From contig CAZKQW010000001.1 of assembly GCA_964555055.1 (NCBI GenBank), positions 248,001 to 312,000 of the forward strand: a DNA stretch of 64,000 nt. The letters run 5' to 3'. The position numbers and the translations under genes were made by a program. Position 1 is the first letter of the stretch; every line of letters begins with the position of its first letter. The notes under the pieces are model-generated. The model ran no database searches. It was not told the origin of the DNA and was given only the letters and a program-made list of their open reading frames with translations. Positions 1 through 8,551 of this stretch are shown piece after piece. Source of the stretch: GCA-016699445 sp964555055. Its GTDB lineage: Bacteria; UBA10199; JACPAL01; GCA-016699445.

Positions 1-72
1 GATAGAAGGTCCCAAAGGCGTAAGATGGGCTTGGTAGCGATCAAAAAAGGATTTGGGTGCGAGGGTGGTCAT
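1..72 (-). CDS. Start of an unidentified gene, cut by the window edge
   Basis: An open frame begins with ATG at 72, 24 bases after the stop of the TatD-radical SAM gene, and runs off the left edge. The 24 visible residues start MTTLAPKSFFDRYQAH and read like ordinary protein. There is no clear Shine-Dalgarno sequence before the ATG, so an in-frame CTG at 78, or translation coupled to the upstream gene, is also possible. The spacing suggests it is the next gene of the same minus-strand operon. I do not recognise the family, and a chance open frame cannot be excluded. Confidence 0.35.
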   Translation of the reverse strand, partial: MTTLAPKSFFDRYQAHLTPLGPSI

Positions 73-96
73 GGACAGGAGAAAGCGCTGATAGCG

Positions 97-1485
97 TTAC
101 CCAACTTCATCGTAAGGACGAAGCCGGAACTTCACCCCGAGCTCCTTTTCGGCGATGCTTTGAATGGCTGCGGTATCCATGTTCGGGAGGCCGACGGCCG
201 AGGCAGTTACGTCTGGAATGTGCTTTTTGGCTTCTTGGATGAATTCCTTCACGGCAGGATAAGCCTCTTCGCCGAATTTTGACGGACAGACTTTGGCGTA
301 GGTTTTCGCGTCGGGCGCATTCAGAGATACGGAAACGGCATCGACCAACCCGGCTAATTCCGGCAAGACATTGCGTCGATGGACGAGGTTGGCCAAGCCT
401 TCCGTGTCCAGCCGTATGCGCGCGCCCCTCTCCTTCATTTTTTTCGCGACGCTTTTTAACAAATCCAAACGAAGCGTCGACTCTCCGAAGCCGCAGAACA
501 CCACTTCTTGGTAAAGAGCCGGACCGCCCATGGCGTCGACCGCATCCAAGATCTCCGCCTCCGTGGGCTCGCCGTCGTTCTTGAGGTAATGTCCCTTCAC
601 CATCCAATCGTCGAACTTCGGGCAAAATACGCACGCGAGCGTGCATTGGTTGGTGATGTTCAAGTATAGCGAATTGCGGATCCGGTACGCAATCTTCGGC
701 CGGTCGTCCGACAGATCGATGGGAAGGCCGAAGACGTCCTTCGCGTTGCGCGCGGAGATGCGGGCTACATCTTCTACACTCAAGGATTTTAGTTCAGCGA
801 TCTTCTCAGCAACGTGCTTCACATAAGCCGGCTCGTTGCGTTTTCCCCGATAGGGCTCCGGCGCCAAGAAAGGGCAATCCGTCTCGATGAGATAACGATC
901 GCGAGGCAAGCCCTTGACGGCTTCATGGAGTTCGGTGGCTTTTTTGAACGTCACGATCCCCGAGAACGACACGTAAAACCCCTTTTTGATGATTTTTTTC
1001 GCCGTCTCGAGATTTCCGGTGAAGCAATGGAAAACGCCGCCAAGCTTCCAAGCGTCCTCTTCATCGAAGATCCGGAAACAATCCTCAAACGCGTCGCGGC
1101 AGTGGATGACTAAAGGCAGCTTCACGTCGCGCGCGAGCCGAATGAAATCCCGCAAACGTCGTTGCTGGGTTTCTTTGGGCGAATGCTCGTAATGATAATC
1201 GAGGCCGACCTCTCCGATGGCCACGACCTTCTCATGCTGGGCCATTCCCTTCAGCGTCGTCAGATCTTGATCCGTCATCTCCTGCACTTCATGGGGATGG
1301 ATGCCGACGACGGCGTAAATCTCGGGATATTTTTCCGCGAGCTCGATCACCGTGCGGCTACTCTCGACGTCGGTGCCGACGTTGATCAAACACCCGACGC
1401 CGGCCTCCCGGGCGCGAGCGACGACGGCCTCCACTTCATCCTGGAAGTCCTGAAAAAAAATATGCGCATGCGAATCAATGAACAT
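97..1485 (-). CDS. TatD-family metal-dependent nuclease fused to a radical SAM domain
   Basis: A 462-residue fusion. Residues 1 to about 255 form a TatD-type hydrolase (TIM barrel, two-metal nuclease) with the opening DSHAH motif (His6, His8), Glu92 in GEVGLDYH, His128 in LVIHC, His153 in VFHCFTG and Asp203 in ETDCPFL. The rest is a radical SAM domain with the cluster motif CTLACVFC (Cys281, Cys285, Cys288). TatD-linked radical SAM proteins are known, and the sequence shows the two as one chain; the radical SAM substrate is not known. I chose the ATG at 1485 because GGAGAAG lies 12 bases upstream and the protein then starts MFIDSHAH as TatD proteins do. A TTG at 1503 would add six residues. 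The start overlaps the end of the upstream ATPase gene by 11 bases, suggesting coupled translation. Confidence 0.92.
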   Translation of the reverse strand: MFIDSHAHIFFQDFQDEVEAVVARAREAGVGCLINVGTDVESSRTVIELAEKYPEIYAVVGIHPHEVQEMTDQDLTTLKGMAQHEKVVAIGEVGLDYHYEHSPKETQQRRLRDFIRLARDVKLPLVIHCRDAFEDCFRIFDEEDAWKLGGVFHCFTGNLETAKKIIKKGFYVSFSGIVTFKKATELHEAVKGLPRDRYLIETDCPFLAPEPYRGKRNEPAYVKHVAEKIAELKSLSVEDVARISARNAKDVFGLPIDLSDDRPKIAYRIRNSLYLNITNQCTLACVFCPKFDDWMVKGHYLKNDGEPTEAEILDAVDAMGGPALYQEVVFCGFGESTLRLDLLKSVAKKMKERGARIRLDTEGLANLVHRRNVLPELAGLVDAVSVSLNAPDAKTYAKVCPSKFGEEAYPAVKEFIQEAKKHIPDVTASAVGLPNMDTAAIQSIAEKELGVKFRLRPYDEVG

Positions 1486-2806
1486 GATTTCGATCTTCTC
1501 CAATCAAATAAGACATTAATGGAAGTTTTTCCCTCAAGACAACAAAAGCATGCGGACATTTCTTTAGGAGAACCACTTGCTTGGCTGTGGGTCTCCCGTT
1601 CGACTTCAACTCGAATCCCACCCCATCGAAATAAAAATCCACCTCTGTCTTGAGAGTGTCTTGATAGAGGTAGCTCGGTTCCGGACCCTCTCCATGACGA
1701 AACATCTGGGTGCGAAAAGCGCATTCATCCAAGGACGACTCGGGAAAAAGAAGAGGGACCGTCTCATCGAAGAGCCGACGGACATTCCATCCGATACCGG
1801 CCCAAACCTTGGCGATGAAAGGATCCAACGGATAAACTTTCTTCAGCTTCGCCGGAAGGAATTTCTGCGTTTGAACATCGAACCGGGGAAGAGCGGTGAG
1901 GGAAAATCGATCCTCCTGAATCTCCATCAACGTTTTCACCGTATTCGCGCTCAGGATATCCGTCCCTTTTCGGAAAGTTTCATGGCTGACGCGTGTATTC
2001 AAAGTCTCGCAAAACCGTCGCGCCACCGCACTTAAAGAGCGTTCCGGCGTCCTGAGGCGGGACCAATTCCCTAAAATCCAGTCCGTATATACGGACCAGA
2101 TGGAATCATCGATGGTTCCATACTTACGGTAATGGGCGACGACGCGGGGAATCCCGCCTGTCGTGAGGTATTCTTTCCAATAAGGCTCCCAGGAAACACG
2201 TTGAGCGTCGAGCCAATCCTGAGTGACATGCTTGTAATGGATATCTCGAAAAGGGAGCGCCGCCTCCGGACAGAAAAAATGCATCCACTCCCGAAAGCTC
2301 CAAGGACGTGCGAACAGGGTCACCCCTTCCCCTTTCCTCCCCGGCAGCCTTTCTCCGCTTTCCAAAAGATGCCGCGCCTCACTGCCCGTGCACCAGAGGC
2401 GGCAGTCCTTAAGCTTCCCTTCCGCATAAAGGGAGCGAAGTGCCAGATGCCACCCTTCCACTTCTTGCACTTCATCCAAAACGAGGGTCGTCTTGCCTTC
2501 AATCAAAGGAGCCAAATGTTGGGCTAAATCTTGCCGGTGAAGGATCGTCGAACAATCGGTAAAAATAAGAGTCTCCGAATCCGTCACCTGCGACAAAAAA
2601 AGCTTCAACGAAGACGTTTTCCCAATCTGTCGTGGCCCGTAAAGAAGGGATATGGAACCAAAAGGTGTAGAAAACATCCTCAAATCAATTAAGGATTTTT
2701 CAATAATACCTTCTTTTCCCCAATACTTAACCCCAAAATCAATCGCCGGATCATCAATTAATATATTGATATTACTATATAATTTTTGATTATAAAAAAT
2801 CCTCAT
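1475..2806 (-). CDS. AAA-type ATPase with C-terminal nuclease-like domain (DUF4143-type)
   Basis: 443 residues. A P-loop lies at residues 57-65 (GPRQIGKTS) and a Walker B motif at 107-112 (LVLDE), followed by a middle winged-helix-like region and a C-terminal segment with EVDFYFDG and ELKSNGR, the usual shape of the AAA_14/DUF4143 ATPases, whose C-terminal domain resembles a PD-(D/E)xK nuclease. The role of this family is poorly known. The first 130 bases and the upstream region are distinctly AT-rich compared with the neighbours, which fits horizontal acquisition. No good ribosome site precedes the ATG. A second ATPase of the same type lies at 14388-15581. The gene leads into the TatD-radical SAM gene with an 11-base overlap. 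Confidence 0.85.
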   Translation of the reverse strand: MRIFYNQKLYSNINILIDDPAIDFGVKYWGKEGIIEKSLIDLRMFSTPFGSISLLYGPRQIGKTSSLKLFLSQVTDSETLIFTDCSTILHRQDLAQHLAPLIEGKTTLVLDEVQEVEGWHLALRSLYAEGKLKDCRLWCTGSEARHLLESGERLPGRKGEGVTLFARPWSFREWMHFFCPEAALPFRDIHYKHVTQDWLDAQRVSWEPYWKEYLTTGGIPRVVAHYRKYGTIDDSIWSVYTDWILGNWSRLRTPERSLSAVARRFCETLNTRVSHETFRKGTDILSANTVKTLMEIQEDRFSLTALPRFDVQTQKFLPAKLKKVYPLDPFIAKVWAGIGWNVRRLFDETVPLLFPESSLDECAFRTQMFRHGEGPEPSYLYQDTLKTEVDFYFDGVGFELKSNGRPTAKQVVLLKKCPHAFVVLREKLPLMSYLIGEDRNHVH

Positions 2807-2887
2807 TTGAATTAAGGATAATTTTAGAATTCAGACAAATCAAGAAGCTTCTTCTAAGAATAGAAGACCACAAGAATTTCGCTTAGG

Positions 2888-3589
2888 TCAATGCACAGAA
2901 GACTTCTCCACCATCACGTCCAGGATCTTATCCTTCGGATTATAATTGAAGGAAATGTCTTTGGCCGGCTGTCCGAGTTCGATCTCCCGGTAGAAACGGT
3001 CTGGGAAGGAATTGGCCACGCCGCAGAGCCTACGGACGTGCTCGTCCTCGAGCCAGCCCTTCACGTAAAGGGTCTTCCCGTTGGAGCTGAGCTTCAAGTC
3101 GAACTTATAGTCCGGCATCTTTTCCGGGAGGTTCCATTTGAATTTCAACGGATGGTCCGGCACTTTTTCGGGCAAGGCGAAGCGGATTTGATACTTGGTC
3201 ATCTCCTCTTCCATGTCGGAGGCCAACCCATAGCGCTTCATCCGATCCCAAGCGGATTCGGGTCCGCGCTTTTGGGCCTCGGCCCAGCGGATTTCCCAAG
3301 GACGGTTGTCTTCGGGCGGCGGCAAATCTTCGGCTTTGGCCTTTTTCTTATTCTCGGGAGGGGGCGGTAACTCGCCCTTGATGAGCGAGATCGCGTCGAC
3401 CGGGCAGACGTAGATAATGTCCCAGGGGTTGAACTTGCCCTTGGGTGACGGCGCGATCGCTTTGGCCCGCGTGTGCTCCGGATTCATCACGAAGATGTCA
3501 GGGAAGTCGTTGCAGCAGGCATCGCAGGCGATGCAGGCTTCGCTGACGGCATACTCTTCCATCGTAGTCTGTGCTGCGGCTTCGCTCAT
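2888..3589 (-). CDS. Ferredoxin with a C-terminal beta-rich domain
   Basis: 233 residues. The N-terminal ferredoxin part has Cys19, Cys22, Cys25 and Cys26 (CIACDACC) and a distant CPVDAI cysteine near residue 62, the pattern of a small single-cluster [4Fe-4S]/[3Fe-4S] ferredoxin; CNDFPDIF is typical of such proteins. A Pro/Lys-rich linker (about 75-95) leads to a C-terminal 60-70 residue segment (KFDLKLSSNGKTLYVKGW onward) that looks like a beta-sandwich of the Hsp20/CS kind. That assignment is inference. No signal peptide, so cytoplasmic electron transfer. A strong ribosome site (AGGAGAG) precedes the ATG at 3589. Monocistronic on the minus strand; its redox partner is not evident from the neighbours. 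Confidence 0.85.
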   Translation of the reverse strand: MSEAAAQTTMEEYAVSEACIACDACCNDFPDIFVMNPEHTRAKAIAPSPKGKFNPWDIIYVCPVDAISLIKGELPPPPENKKKAKAEDLPPPEDNRPWEIRWAEAQKRGPESAWDRMKRYGLASDMEEEMTKYQIRFALPEKVPDHPLKFKWNLPEKMPDYKFDLKLSSNGKTLYVKGWLEDEHVRRLCGVANSFPDRFYREIELGQPAKDISFNYNPKDKILDVMVEKSSVH

Positions 3590-3661
3590 GATTCTCTCCT
3601 TGGAATGGGCGGACTTTTTTACGATCCGACGCTTCTTGTCAAGATGGTATCACGGGTCGGT

Positions 3662-4492
3662 TCACCAGTCGATGCGCTGTTGCGAGGTATTGGGAATCAA
3701 ACTCCCCACGAATTTGAAGAGTCCCGAGTGCTTGTTTTCCTGGAACTCTCGGCGCGCGACGCGCGACTTGACCCGTCCCTGGTCGGTCCCCTCGATGAAC
3801 TCGACCTTCTCCAAGTCGACGTAACTCAAATCGATATCGAAGACCTTCCGGGTCCCGAATTGCCCATAGATCTCGACCTTGTCGAACGCATCCACGACGA
3901 GGTTCCGCGAATTCCGCGCTTTCCGGACCGTGAAGGAAAAGCCGGGATAAAACACGAGCTCCTTGGCGACCTGGCACATTCCCTGCTCCCACGTCGAAAA
4001 ACCCTTCCCTTTGTTAATCGCGAAGCGCACTTCCGGCTGGTCGAAATCGACTCGATAGCGGGGCGTACCGGTCGCGGAATCCTTGGTCATGGAGACTTGG
4101 GTGATATGGGAGGGGAACTTCGGATCGGGGAATACCTTCGCCTGAAGCAGGAGCTCCGTGATGAACGGGGGCCGTATCGTGAATGACTTCCCGGGAAACT
4201 GCCTTTGGAGATGGTAGAGCAACTGGTAAAACTGCTCGAGCTTGGTCTTTTGTGGCACGCTCTCGAAGATTTTCCTCAGATCGTCGAGATTTTCGCCATT
4301 CTTCGTCCATACGAGCCGATTCTCGGCGTCGCGCAACGTCTCGAGGGTCGCCTCCAACCGCGGCATGTCCGGTTTCGCGACCAGCGGCGGCGGGTCGTCG
4401 GATCCGGGACAGCGGGGATCGGCCGCCTCCACGTTGGGTACGGCGCAGAAGATCATGCAAGCCAGGACTAAAGACTTCCGGATAGACTTCAT
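3662..4492 (-). CDS. Secreted protein of unknown function
   Basis: 276 residues with a clear Sec signal peptide: positive start MKSIRKS, hydrophobic core LVLACMIFCAV and a cleavage site near NVEA-ADP (about residue 24). The mature part is soluble in appearance, rich in Arg/Lys/Glu and mixed alpha-beta, and I recognise no domain. It is probably periplasmic. The start lies only 26 bases from the divergent aminotransferase start, so promoters for both genes must overlap each other or lie inside coding sequence. No obvious Shine-Dalgarno is seen. Confidence 0.75.
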   Translation of the reverse strand: MKSIRKSLVLACMIFCAVPNVEAADPRCPGSDDPPPLVAKPDMPRLEATLETLRDAENRLVWTKNGENLDDLRKIFESVPQKTKLEQFYQLLYHLQRQFPGKSFTIRPPFITELLLQAKVFPDPKFPSHITQVSMTKDSATGTPRYRVDFDQPEVRFAINKGKGFSTWEQGMCQVAKELVFYPGFSFTVRKARNSRNLVVDAFDKVEIYGQFGTRKVFDIDLSYVDLEKVEFIEGTDQGRVKSRVARREFQENKHSGLFKFVGSLIPNTSQQRIDW

Positions 4493-4518
4493 AAAAACGA
4501 GTTGTTACCCATTTTTCC

Positions 4519-5895
4519 ATGGAATTCGACATTAAAAAAGTCGTTAAGGAAAATTGGGGCAAGAATTACGACCTCCACGACAAGTTCGTGAACCCCCAAT
4601 TCGTCAAGGTCCTCCGCACGATCGGGTTCGACAAGGTCTATACCCGCGCCGAAGGCCAATATCTCTATGACGCCGACGGGCAGCGCTATTTGGATTTCCT
4701 CTCGGGTTACGGGGTTTTCGCCGTCGGGCGCAACCACCCCCAAGTGAAGCAAGTCATCCGGGACCTGCTCGACCTCGATCTCTCCAGCATGGTGCAGATG
4801 GACTGTAGCCTCCTCTCGGGACTCTTAGCCGAGAAGTTGGTGTCGCTCACGCCCAAGCACCTCGATACGGTTTTCTTCACCAATTCCGGGACGGAAGCCG
4901 TGGAAGGCGCCTTAAAGATGGCCCGCGGGGCCACAGGACGGCATCGCATCCTCTATTTGGACCATGCCTTTCACGGGCTGACGTTGGGGTCGCTTTCCGC
5001 CAACGGGAACGAGGAATTCCGGGGAGGATTCGGGAATCTTCTGGAAGGAGCCGTCGTTCCCATGAACGACCTGAACGTCCTGGAATACGAGCTCAAGAAA
5101 GGCGACGTCGCGGCTTTCATCTTCGAACCCATCCAAGGTAAGGGTGTCCACCTGCCGGACGACGCCTTTTTGACCGAAGCCCAAAGGCTCTGCCGGAAAT
5201 ACGGAGCGCTCGCCATCGCCGACGAAGTGCAGACCGGGTTTGGGCGCACCGGCAAGATGTTCGCCTTCCAGCATTGGAATTTAGAGCCAGACATCATCGC
5301 CACCGCGAAAGCCCTCTCCGGAGGCTTAGTCCCCGCCGGTGCCATCGTGATGCGGCGGGAGATCTACAAAAAGGTGTTTTCTAAAATGGACCGCTGCGTC
5401 GTTCATTCCAATAGCTTCGGCAAGAACACGCTCGCGATGGGCTGCGGATTGGCGACCTTAGAGATCATCGAAAAAGAAGGTCTCGTGGAAAAAGCCGACG
5501 CTTTAGGGCGCGCGCTCCGCGAAAAGATCCAAGCGGCCTGCGGCGGCTTCGAGATGTTCAAGGAAGTGCGCGGCAAGGGGCTCATGATCGGGATCGAGTT
5601 CAAGGAGCCTAAATCCTTCGCCATTAAGGCCGCCTGGAAGATGATCCATACGGCGAATAAAGGCCTCTTCGGCCAGATGATCGTCGTCCCTCTCATGAGT
5701 AAGCACCGCATCCTCACGCAAGTGGCCGGCCACAACATCGATTTGGTGAAGATCCTGCCGCCGCTCGTGATCACGGCTGAAGATGCCGACGATTTCGTTG
5801 CCGCTCTCAAAGACGTGGTGGGTGAGTGCCATAAATTCCCCGGAGCTTCCTGGGAAGTCGGAATGACACTCGCGAAGAATGCACTTAAGAGTTAA
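4519..5895 (+). CDS. Class III pyridoxal-phosphate aminotransferase
   Basis: 458 residues, full length for the ornithine/acetylornithine/4-aminobutyrate aminotransferase family (fold type I). Hallmarks are the phosphate-binding SGTEAVEGA near 123-131, the HAFHG segment at 149-153, the cofactor-binding D235-E236-V237-Q238 followed by TGFGRTG, and the Schiff-base lysine K264 in TAKALSGG. The substrate cannot be read from the sequence; the long N-terminal extension and the C-terminal 30 residues beyond the usual fold hint at a specialised subgroup. The ATG lacks a recognisable ribosome site, and the nearest upstream gene is divergent 26 bases away. It stands alone, so pathway context is missing. 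Confidence 0.93.
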   Translation: MEFDIKKVVKENWGKNYDLHDKFVNPQFVKVLRTIGFDKVYTRAEGQYLYDADGQRYLDFLSGYGVFAVGRNHPQVKQVIRDLLDLDLSSMVQMDCSLLSGLLAEKLVSLTPKHLDTVFFTNSGTEAVEGALKMARGATGRHRILYLDHAFHGLTLGSLSANGNEEFRGGFGNLLEGAVVPMNDLNVLEYELKKGDVAAFIFEPIQGKGVHLPDDAFLTEAQRLCRKYGALAIADEVQTGFGRTGKMFAFQHWNLEPDIIATAKALSGGLVPAGAIVMRREIYKKVFSKMDRCVVHSNSFGKNTLAMGCGLATLEIIEKEGLVEKADALGRALREKIQAACGGFEMFKEVRGKGLMIGIEFKEPKSFAIKAAWKMIHTANKGLFGQMIVVPLMSKHRILTQVAGHNIDLVKILPPLVITAEDADDFVAALKDVVGECHKFPGASWEVGMTLAKNALKS

Positions 5896-5974
5896 AACAA
5901 GCGTTTAAGTTATTTTTCCCATCACTTGTGAATTCCCCGATTGCGGAATCCGTTTTTTTCATTAAAAGCATGAC

Positions 5975-6589
5975 ATGAAGAAATTGATTTTCCTCCTAAT
6001 TTTGCTTCTCTCATACACATTAAGAGCCCAAGCAGTCGACTCCGGAGAGAATTCCCTTCCCGACGCGCTTGACTTTGACCGTCGCCACTCAGGCCTCTAT
6101 CGATTTGAACTTTCCCCTTATGGGGGCGATTACTTCGGGGATAAGACGGGGCATTCCTTCATCGTGGGAGGGAATTTCCAATTCAACCTCACCGAGAAAC
6201 TCGCCCTCTCCACCGACTTTGGATATAGCCGCGCCGTGGTGGACCCGACGAGCGTTCTCGGGGCTTCTTTTACGGATAATAATGTCTACCTGATTGATGG
6301 GGGCTTCGTGATCACCGTACCCGCCGCGTACCGAAGCGGTAAGGGGTATACGGAAGCCGATTTTTTCACATCCATCGGCGGTGGGATCATTCGGATCAAC
6401 GATTCAAATCGTGGCGGTGGGTACATTGGTGGGGGAATGAAAGTAAGGTTTCAGAAAATTGATTGGTTCTCTATGAGGGTCGAAATCCGAAATTATTTCA
6501 CCTCCATCGAAAATCCCTCTGGAAGCAATTTTCAGGACACGCTCTCCATTCGAGTGGGACCGACATTTCTTATCCCTCCAGAATTTTAA
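5975..6589 (+). CDS. Small outer-membrane beta-barrel protein
   Basis: 204 residues with a signal peptide (MKKLIFLLILLLSYTLRAQA, cleavage near residue 20). The mature part consists of short alternating hydrophobic/polar strands (RFELSPYGGDYFGD, SFIVGGNFQFNLTEKLALS, FFTSIGGGIIRI, SMRVEIRNYFTSI) and ends ...VGPTFLIPPEF with a terminal Phe, as in outer-membrane barrels of the OmpA/OprF-like fold with eight strands. It resembles the outer-membrane beta-barrel proteins often annotated near surface functions in deltaproteobacteria. Function unknown. Confidence 0.75.
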   Translation: MKKLIFLLILLLSYTLRAQAVDSGENSLPDALDFDRRHSGLYRFELSPYGGDYFGDKTGHSFIVGGNFQFNLTEKLALSTDFGYSRAVVDPTSVLGASFTDNNVYLIDGGFVITVPAAYRSGKGYTEADFFTSIGGGIIRINDSNRGGGYIGGGMKVRFQKIDWFSMRVEIRNYFTSIENPSGSNFQDTLSIRVGPTFLIPPEF

Positions 6590-6679
6590 TAGAAGCCTTC
6601 GATGGGATTTAAAACCCCACTGGAGACTTTTCACACCATTTTTCTTGCATTCTCTTTTAAAAGTCGGCATCCTTGTAGA

Positions 6680-6720
6680 ATCAAAGTGAAAAATTAACTT
6701 TGATACAAAAATTAACTTTT
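6680..6720. repeat. Inverted and direct repeats upstream of the FHA gene
   Basis: ATCAAAGT at 6680-6687 and ACTTTGAT at 6697-6704 form a perfect 8-base inverted repeat with a 9-base loop. AAAAATTAACTTT occurs at 6689-6701 and again at 6707-6719. The region is AT-rich and ends 25 bases before the GTG of the FHA gene, so an operator or promoter role is possible. No terminator-like T run follows the hairpin directly. Confidence 0.5.
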
Positions 6721-6744
6721 AATAATCAATAAGTTGGAGATGTC

Positions 6745-7764
6745 GTGGAAGCTGAAAGATTAGAAAAAACCGAGATCCGATTAGCCGATGATCAGATTAA
6801 GTTTTCCTATAACGAGAACCTTCTCAAGGAAGCCTCCTCAATTAAAAGTGACCGCCAAGTTTTGAAAGAACGCCTAGAAAAACTAGAGCACACGAAAAGT
6901 TCGGTGAGCCCTACGGTGTACATGAAAGTGTATACGGATTACTCCACCCAACTCGACCAAACCACGCAAAAACTGATGGCCTTGAAGCGAGACCTAGATC
7001 GAGAGGAAAAGGCCCTTTCCGAAAAGAAAAATTTAATCGAAAAGCAAATCAAACTCCATCAAGAGGCCAAGGAAGAAAACTTGCTCCGTAGCAATTTAGG
7101 GGAGATTAGCCACGAAAAGATGGAAGACTTGAACCATGTTCATGAGGAGGAGATCTCCCGCCTCGACCGGGCGCTCCATTTACTCACCGATGCCATTGAA
7201 AGACACCGCGAGATCTTTGCCGGAGAAGCCTTAAAAAAATCTCCCACCACGCCTTCGACGGAACAGAACTTCCAAGAAGTCCTTCCCCCGCATGTGACAT
7301 CCGAACCGACTCCCCTTCCTGAAAAAAAACCTACCTTAAAAGCCGTCCCCAATCCTCATTCGGATTCGATCTCGATAAAAAAAACCGGGCCCATCACCGA
7401 CCGCGTTACAGTTAACCAAGAGACGGAGACGTCCGTGAAAGAACCCTCCGTCTCTCAATCCATGAAGACGTCGGCGGTGACACCTGAATTAACGGTATAT
7501 GAAAAAGGCAATGTCGCCCAAAAAATAAATCTGACGAAAAACATCATCATCGGCCGATCGCCGGCCAGCGATATCGTCGTGAAAGAAGCGAAAGTCTCTC
7601 GGCGCCACGCGGAGATCCAAGTCATCGGCGGAAAATATGTCTTGGTGGACTTAGAATCCTCCAACGGCACATTCGTCAACGGCAAGAAAATCTCTGAACA
7701 CACCCTACAATCAGATGACGAAGTGTCCGTCGGTTCCTCAAAAATCGTCTTTAAAACCCGCTAG
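6745..7764 (+). CDS. Coiled-coil protein with C-terminal FHA domain
   Basis: 339 residues. Residues 1 to about 160 are almost entirely charged helix (coiled coil). A low-complexity Pro/Thr/Ser/Lys linker spans about 165-245, and a forkhead-associated domain lies at about 250-339 with the diagnostic IGRSPASDI, SRRHAEI and SSNGTFVNG motifs. FHA domains bind phosphothreonine peptides, so it is probably a cytoplasmic scaffold responding to a Ser/Thr kinase elsewhere. The start is GTG at 6745 with GGAG six bases upstream; an ATG at 6740 in another frame ends after seven codons. No partner kinase is nearby. Confidence 0.88.
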   Translation: MEAERLEKTEIRLADDQIKFSYNENLLKEASSIKSDRQVLKERLEKLEHTKSSVSPTVYMKVYTDYSTQLDQTTQKLMALKRDLDREEKALSEKKNLIEKQIKLHQEAKEENLLRSNLGEISHEKMEDLNHVHEEEISRLDRALHLLTDAIERHREIFAGEALKKSPTTPSTEQNFQEVLPPHVTSEPTPLPEKKPTLKAVPNPHSDSISIKKTGPITDRVTVNQETETSVKEPSVSQSMKTSAVTPELTVYEKGNVAQKINLTKNIIIGRSPASDIVVKEAKVSRRHAEIQVIGGKYVLVDLESSNGTFVNGKKISEHTLQSDDEVSVGSSKIVFKTR

Positions 7765-7883
7765 ACATACGACTGAGGGCGCCTGACTGGGTCGGGGAAA
7801 TCCCTATGATCAAATCAAGGCTCCCCCGATTGTCGATGGATCCTATCCTCCATTACACACGACGCTCACAAATGGAGGTTACT

Positions 7884-8012
7884 ATGAAATTAGAATCCGT
7901 AAAAAAGACCCTGGAATCGGAAAAAGGGCGCGTCGGTTACATTCTCCTGTGGGCTTTAGGAGTGCCCATTCCGCTCCTTCTTCTCATCTATTTCATCCGG
8001 GGCTGCCGTTAA
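7884..8012 (+). CDS. Small single-pass membrane peptide
   Basis: 42 residues: a charged N-terminus (MKLESVKKTLESEKGR), then one membrane segment (VGYILLWALGVPIPLLLLIYFI) ending RGCR. The ATG at 7884 has a textbook ribosome site (GGAGG, five bases away), while the longer in-frame ATG at 7806 has none. Similar very short hydrophobic peptides are common in stress-related loci, and the next gene encodes a hemerythrin-like protein 41 bases downstream on the same strand, so the two may be co-transcribed. No function known. Confidence 0.65.
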   Translation: MKLESVKKTLESEKGRVGYILLWALGVPIPLLLLIYFIRGCR

Positions 8013-8053
8013 GCGCTTCACGATGGTGAAAACTTAAACCTAAAGGAGATCTT

Positions 8054-8551
8054 ATGGATGTTTTTCAATTGCTCAAGGAAGATCATAAAAAAGTAAAGAA
8101 GCTGTTCAAGGAATATGAGGCATGCGGAGATAAGGCGTTGCAGAAAAAAAAGAAGATTTCCCAGACCATATTTAATGAGCTGGACGTGCACGCCTTGGCC
8201 GAAGAAGAGGCGTTTTACCCTCCCGTGAGCGAGAATACCGATTCGGAAGGTGAGGAACTCGTTCGCGAAGCTTTTGAGGAGCATCGTTTGGTGAAGCAGC
8301 TCGTCCATGAGCTCCGCGAGATGGATGTCCAACACGAGGATTTCGAAGCTAAATTCAAAGTGCTACGCGAGAACGTGGGACATCATATCGAAGAAGAGGA
8401 AGAAGAACTTTTTCCAAAAGCTAAGGAAGCCCTCGAAGGAGAAGTCGATGAAGTGACCGAAGACCTTCAAGAGAGAAAAAGAGAGTTGAAGGAAGACTTA
8501 CCCGAAGTGCGGCGCACGCAAAAGCCGGAAACCCATCCTATCGGGCAATAG
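8054..8551 (+). CDS. Hemerythrin-like domain protein
   Basis: 165 residues. It starts MDVFQLLKEDHKKVKKLF, the usual opening of bacterial hemerythrin HHE proteins. The candidate ligands are spread as in this four-helix family: His in EDHKK, His in DVHALAEEEAFYP, His in EEHRLVKQLVHEL and HHIEEEEEELFP. The C-terminal 45 residues are a highly charged tail. The family binds a non-heme di-iron or related metal site; roles include O2, NO or redox sensing and iron storage, so the exact role here is not determined. Ribosome site AAAGGAG precedes the ATG. It is a neighbour, on the opposite strand, of the H-NOX signalling operon, and the two may serve gas or redox responses. Confidence 0.88.
   Translation: MDVFQLLKEDHKKVKKLFKEYEACGDKALQKKKKISQTIFNELDVHALAEEEAFYPPVSENTDSEGEELVREAFEEHRLVKQLVHELREMDVQHEDFEAKFKVLRENVGHHIEEEEEELFPKAKEALEGEVDEVTEDLQERKRELKEDLPEVRRTQKPETHPIGQ

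Noticed and set aside
5927..5968. Terminator after the aminotransferase gene
   Set aside because: The stem is five pairs with mismatches, though followed by a run of T; too weak to call.
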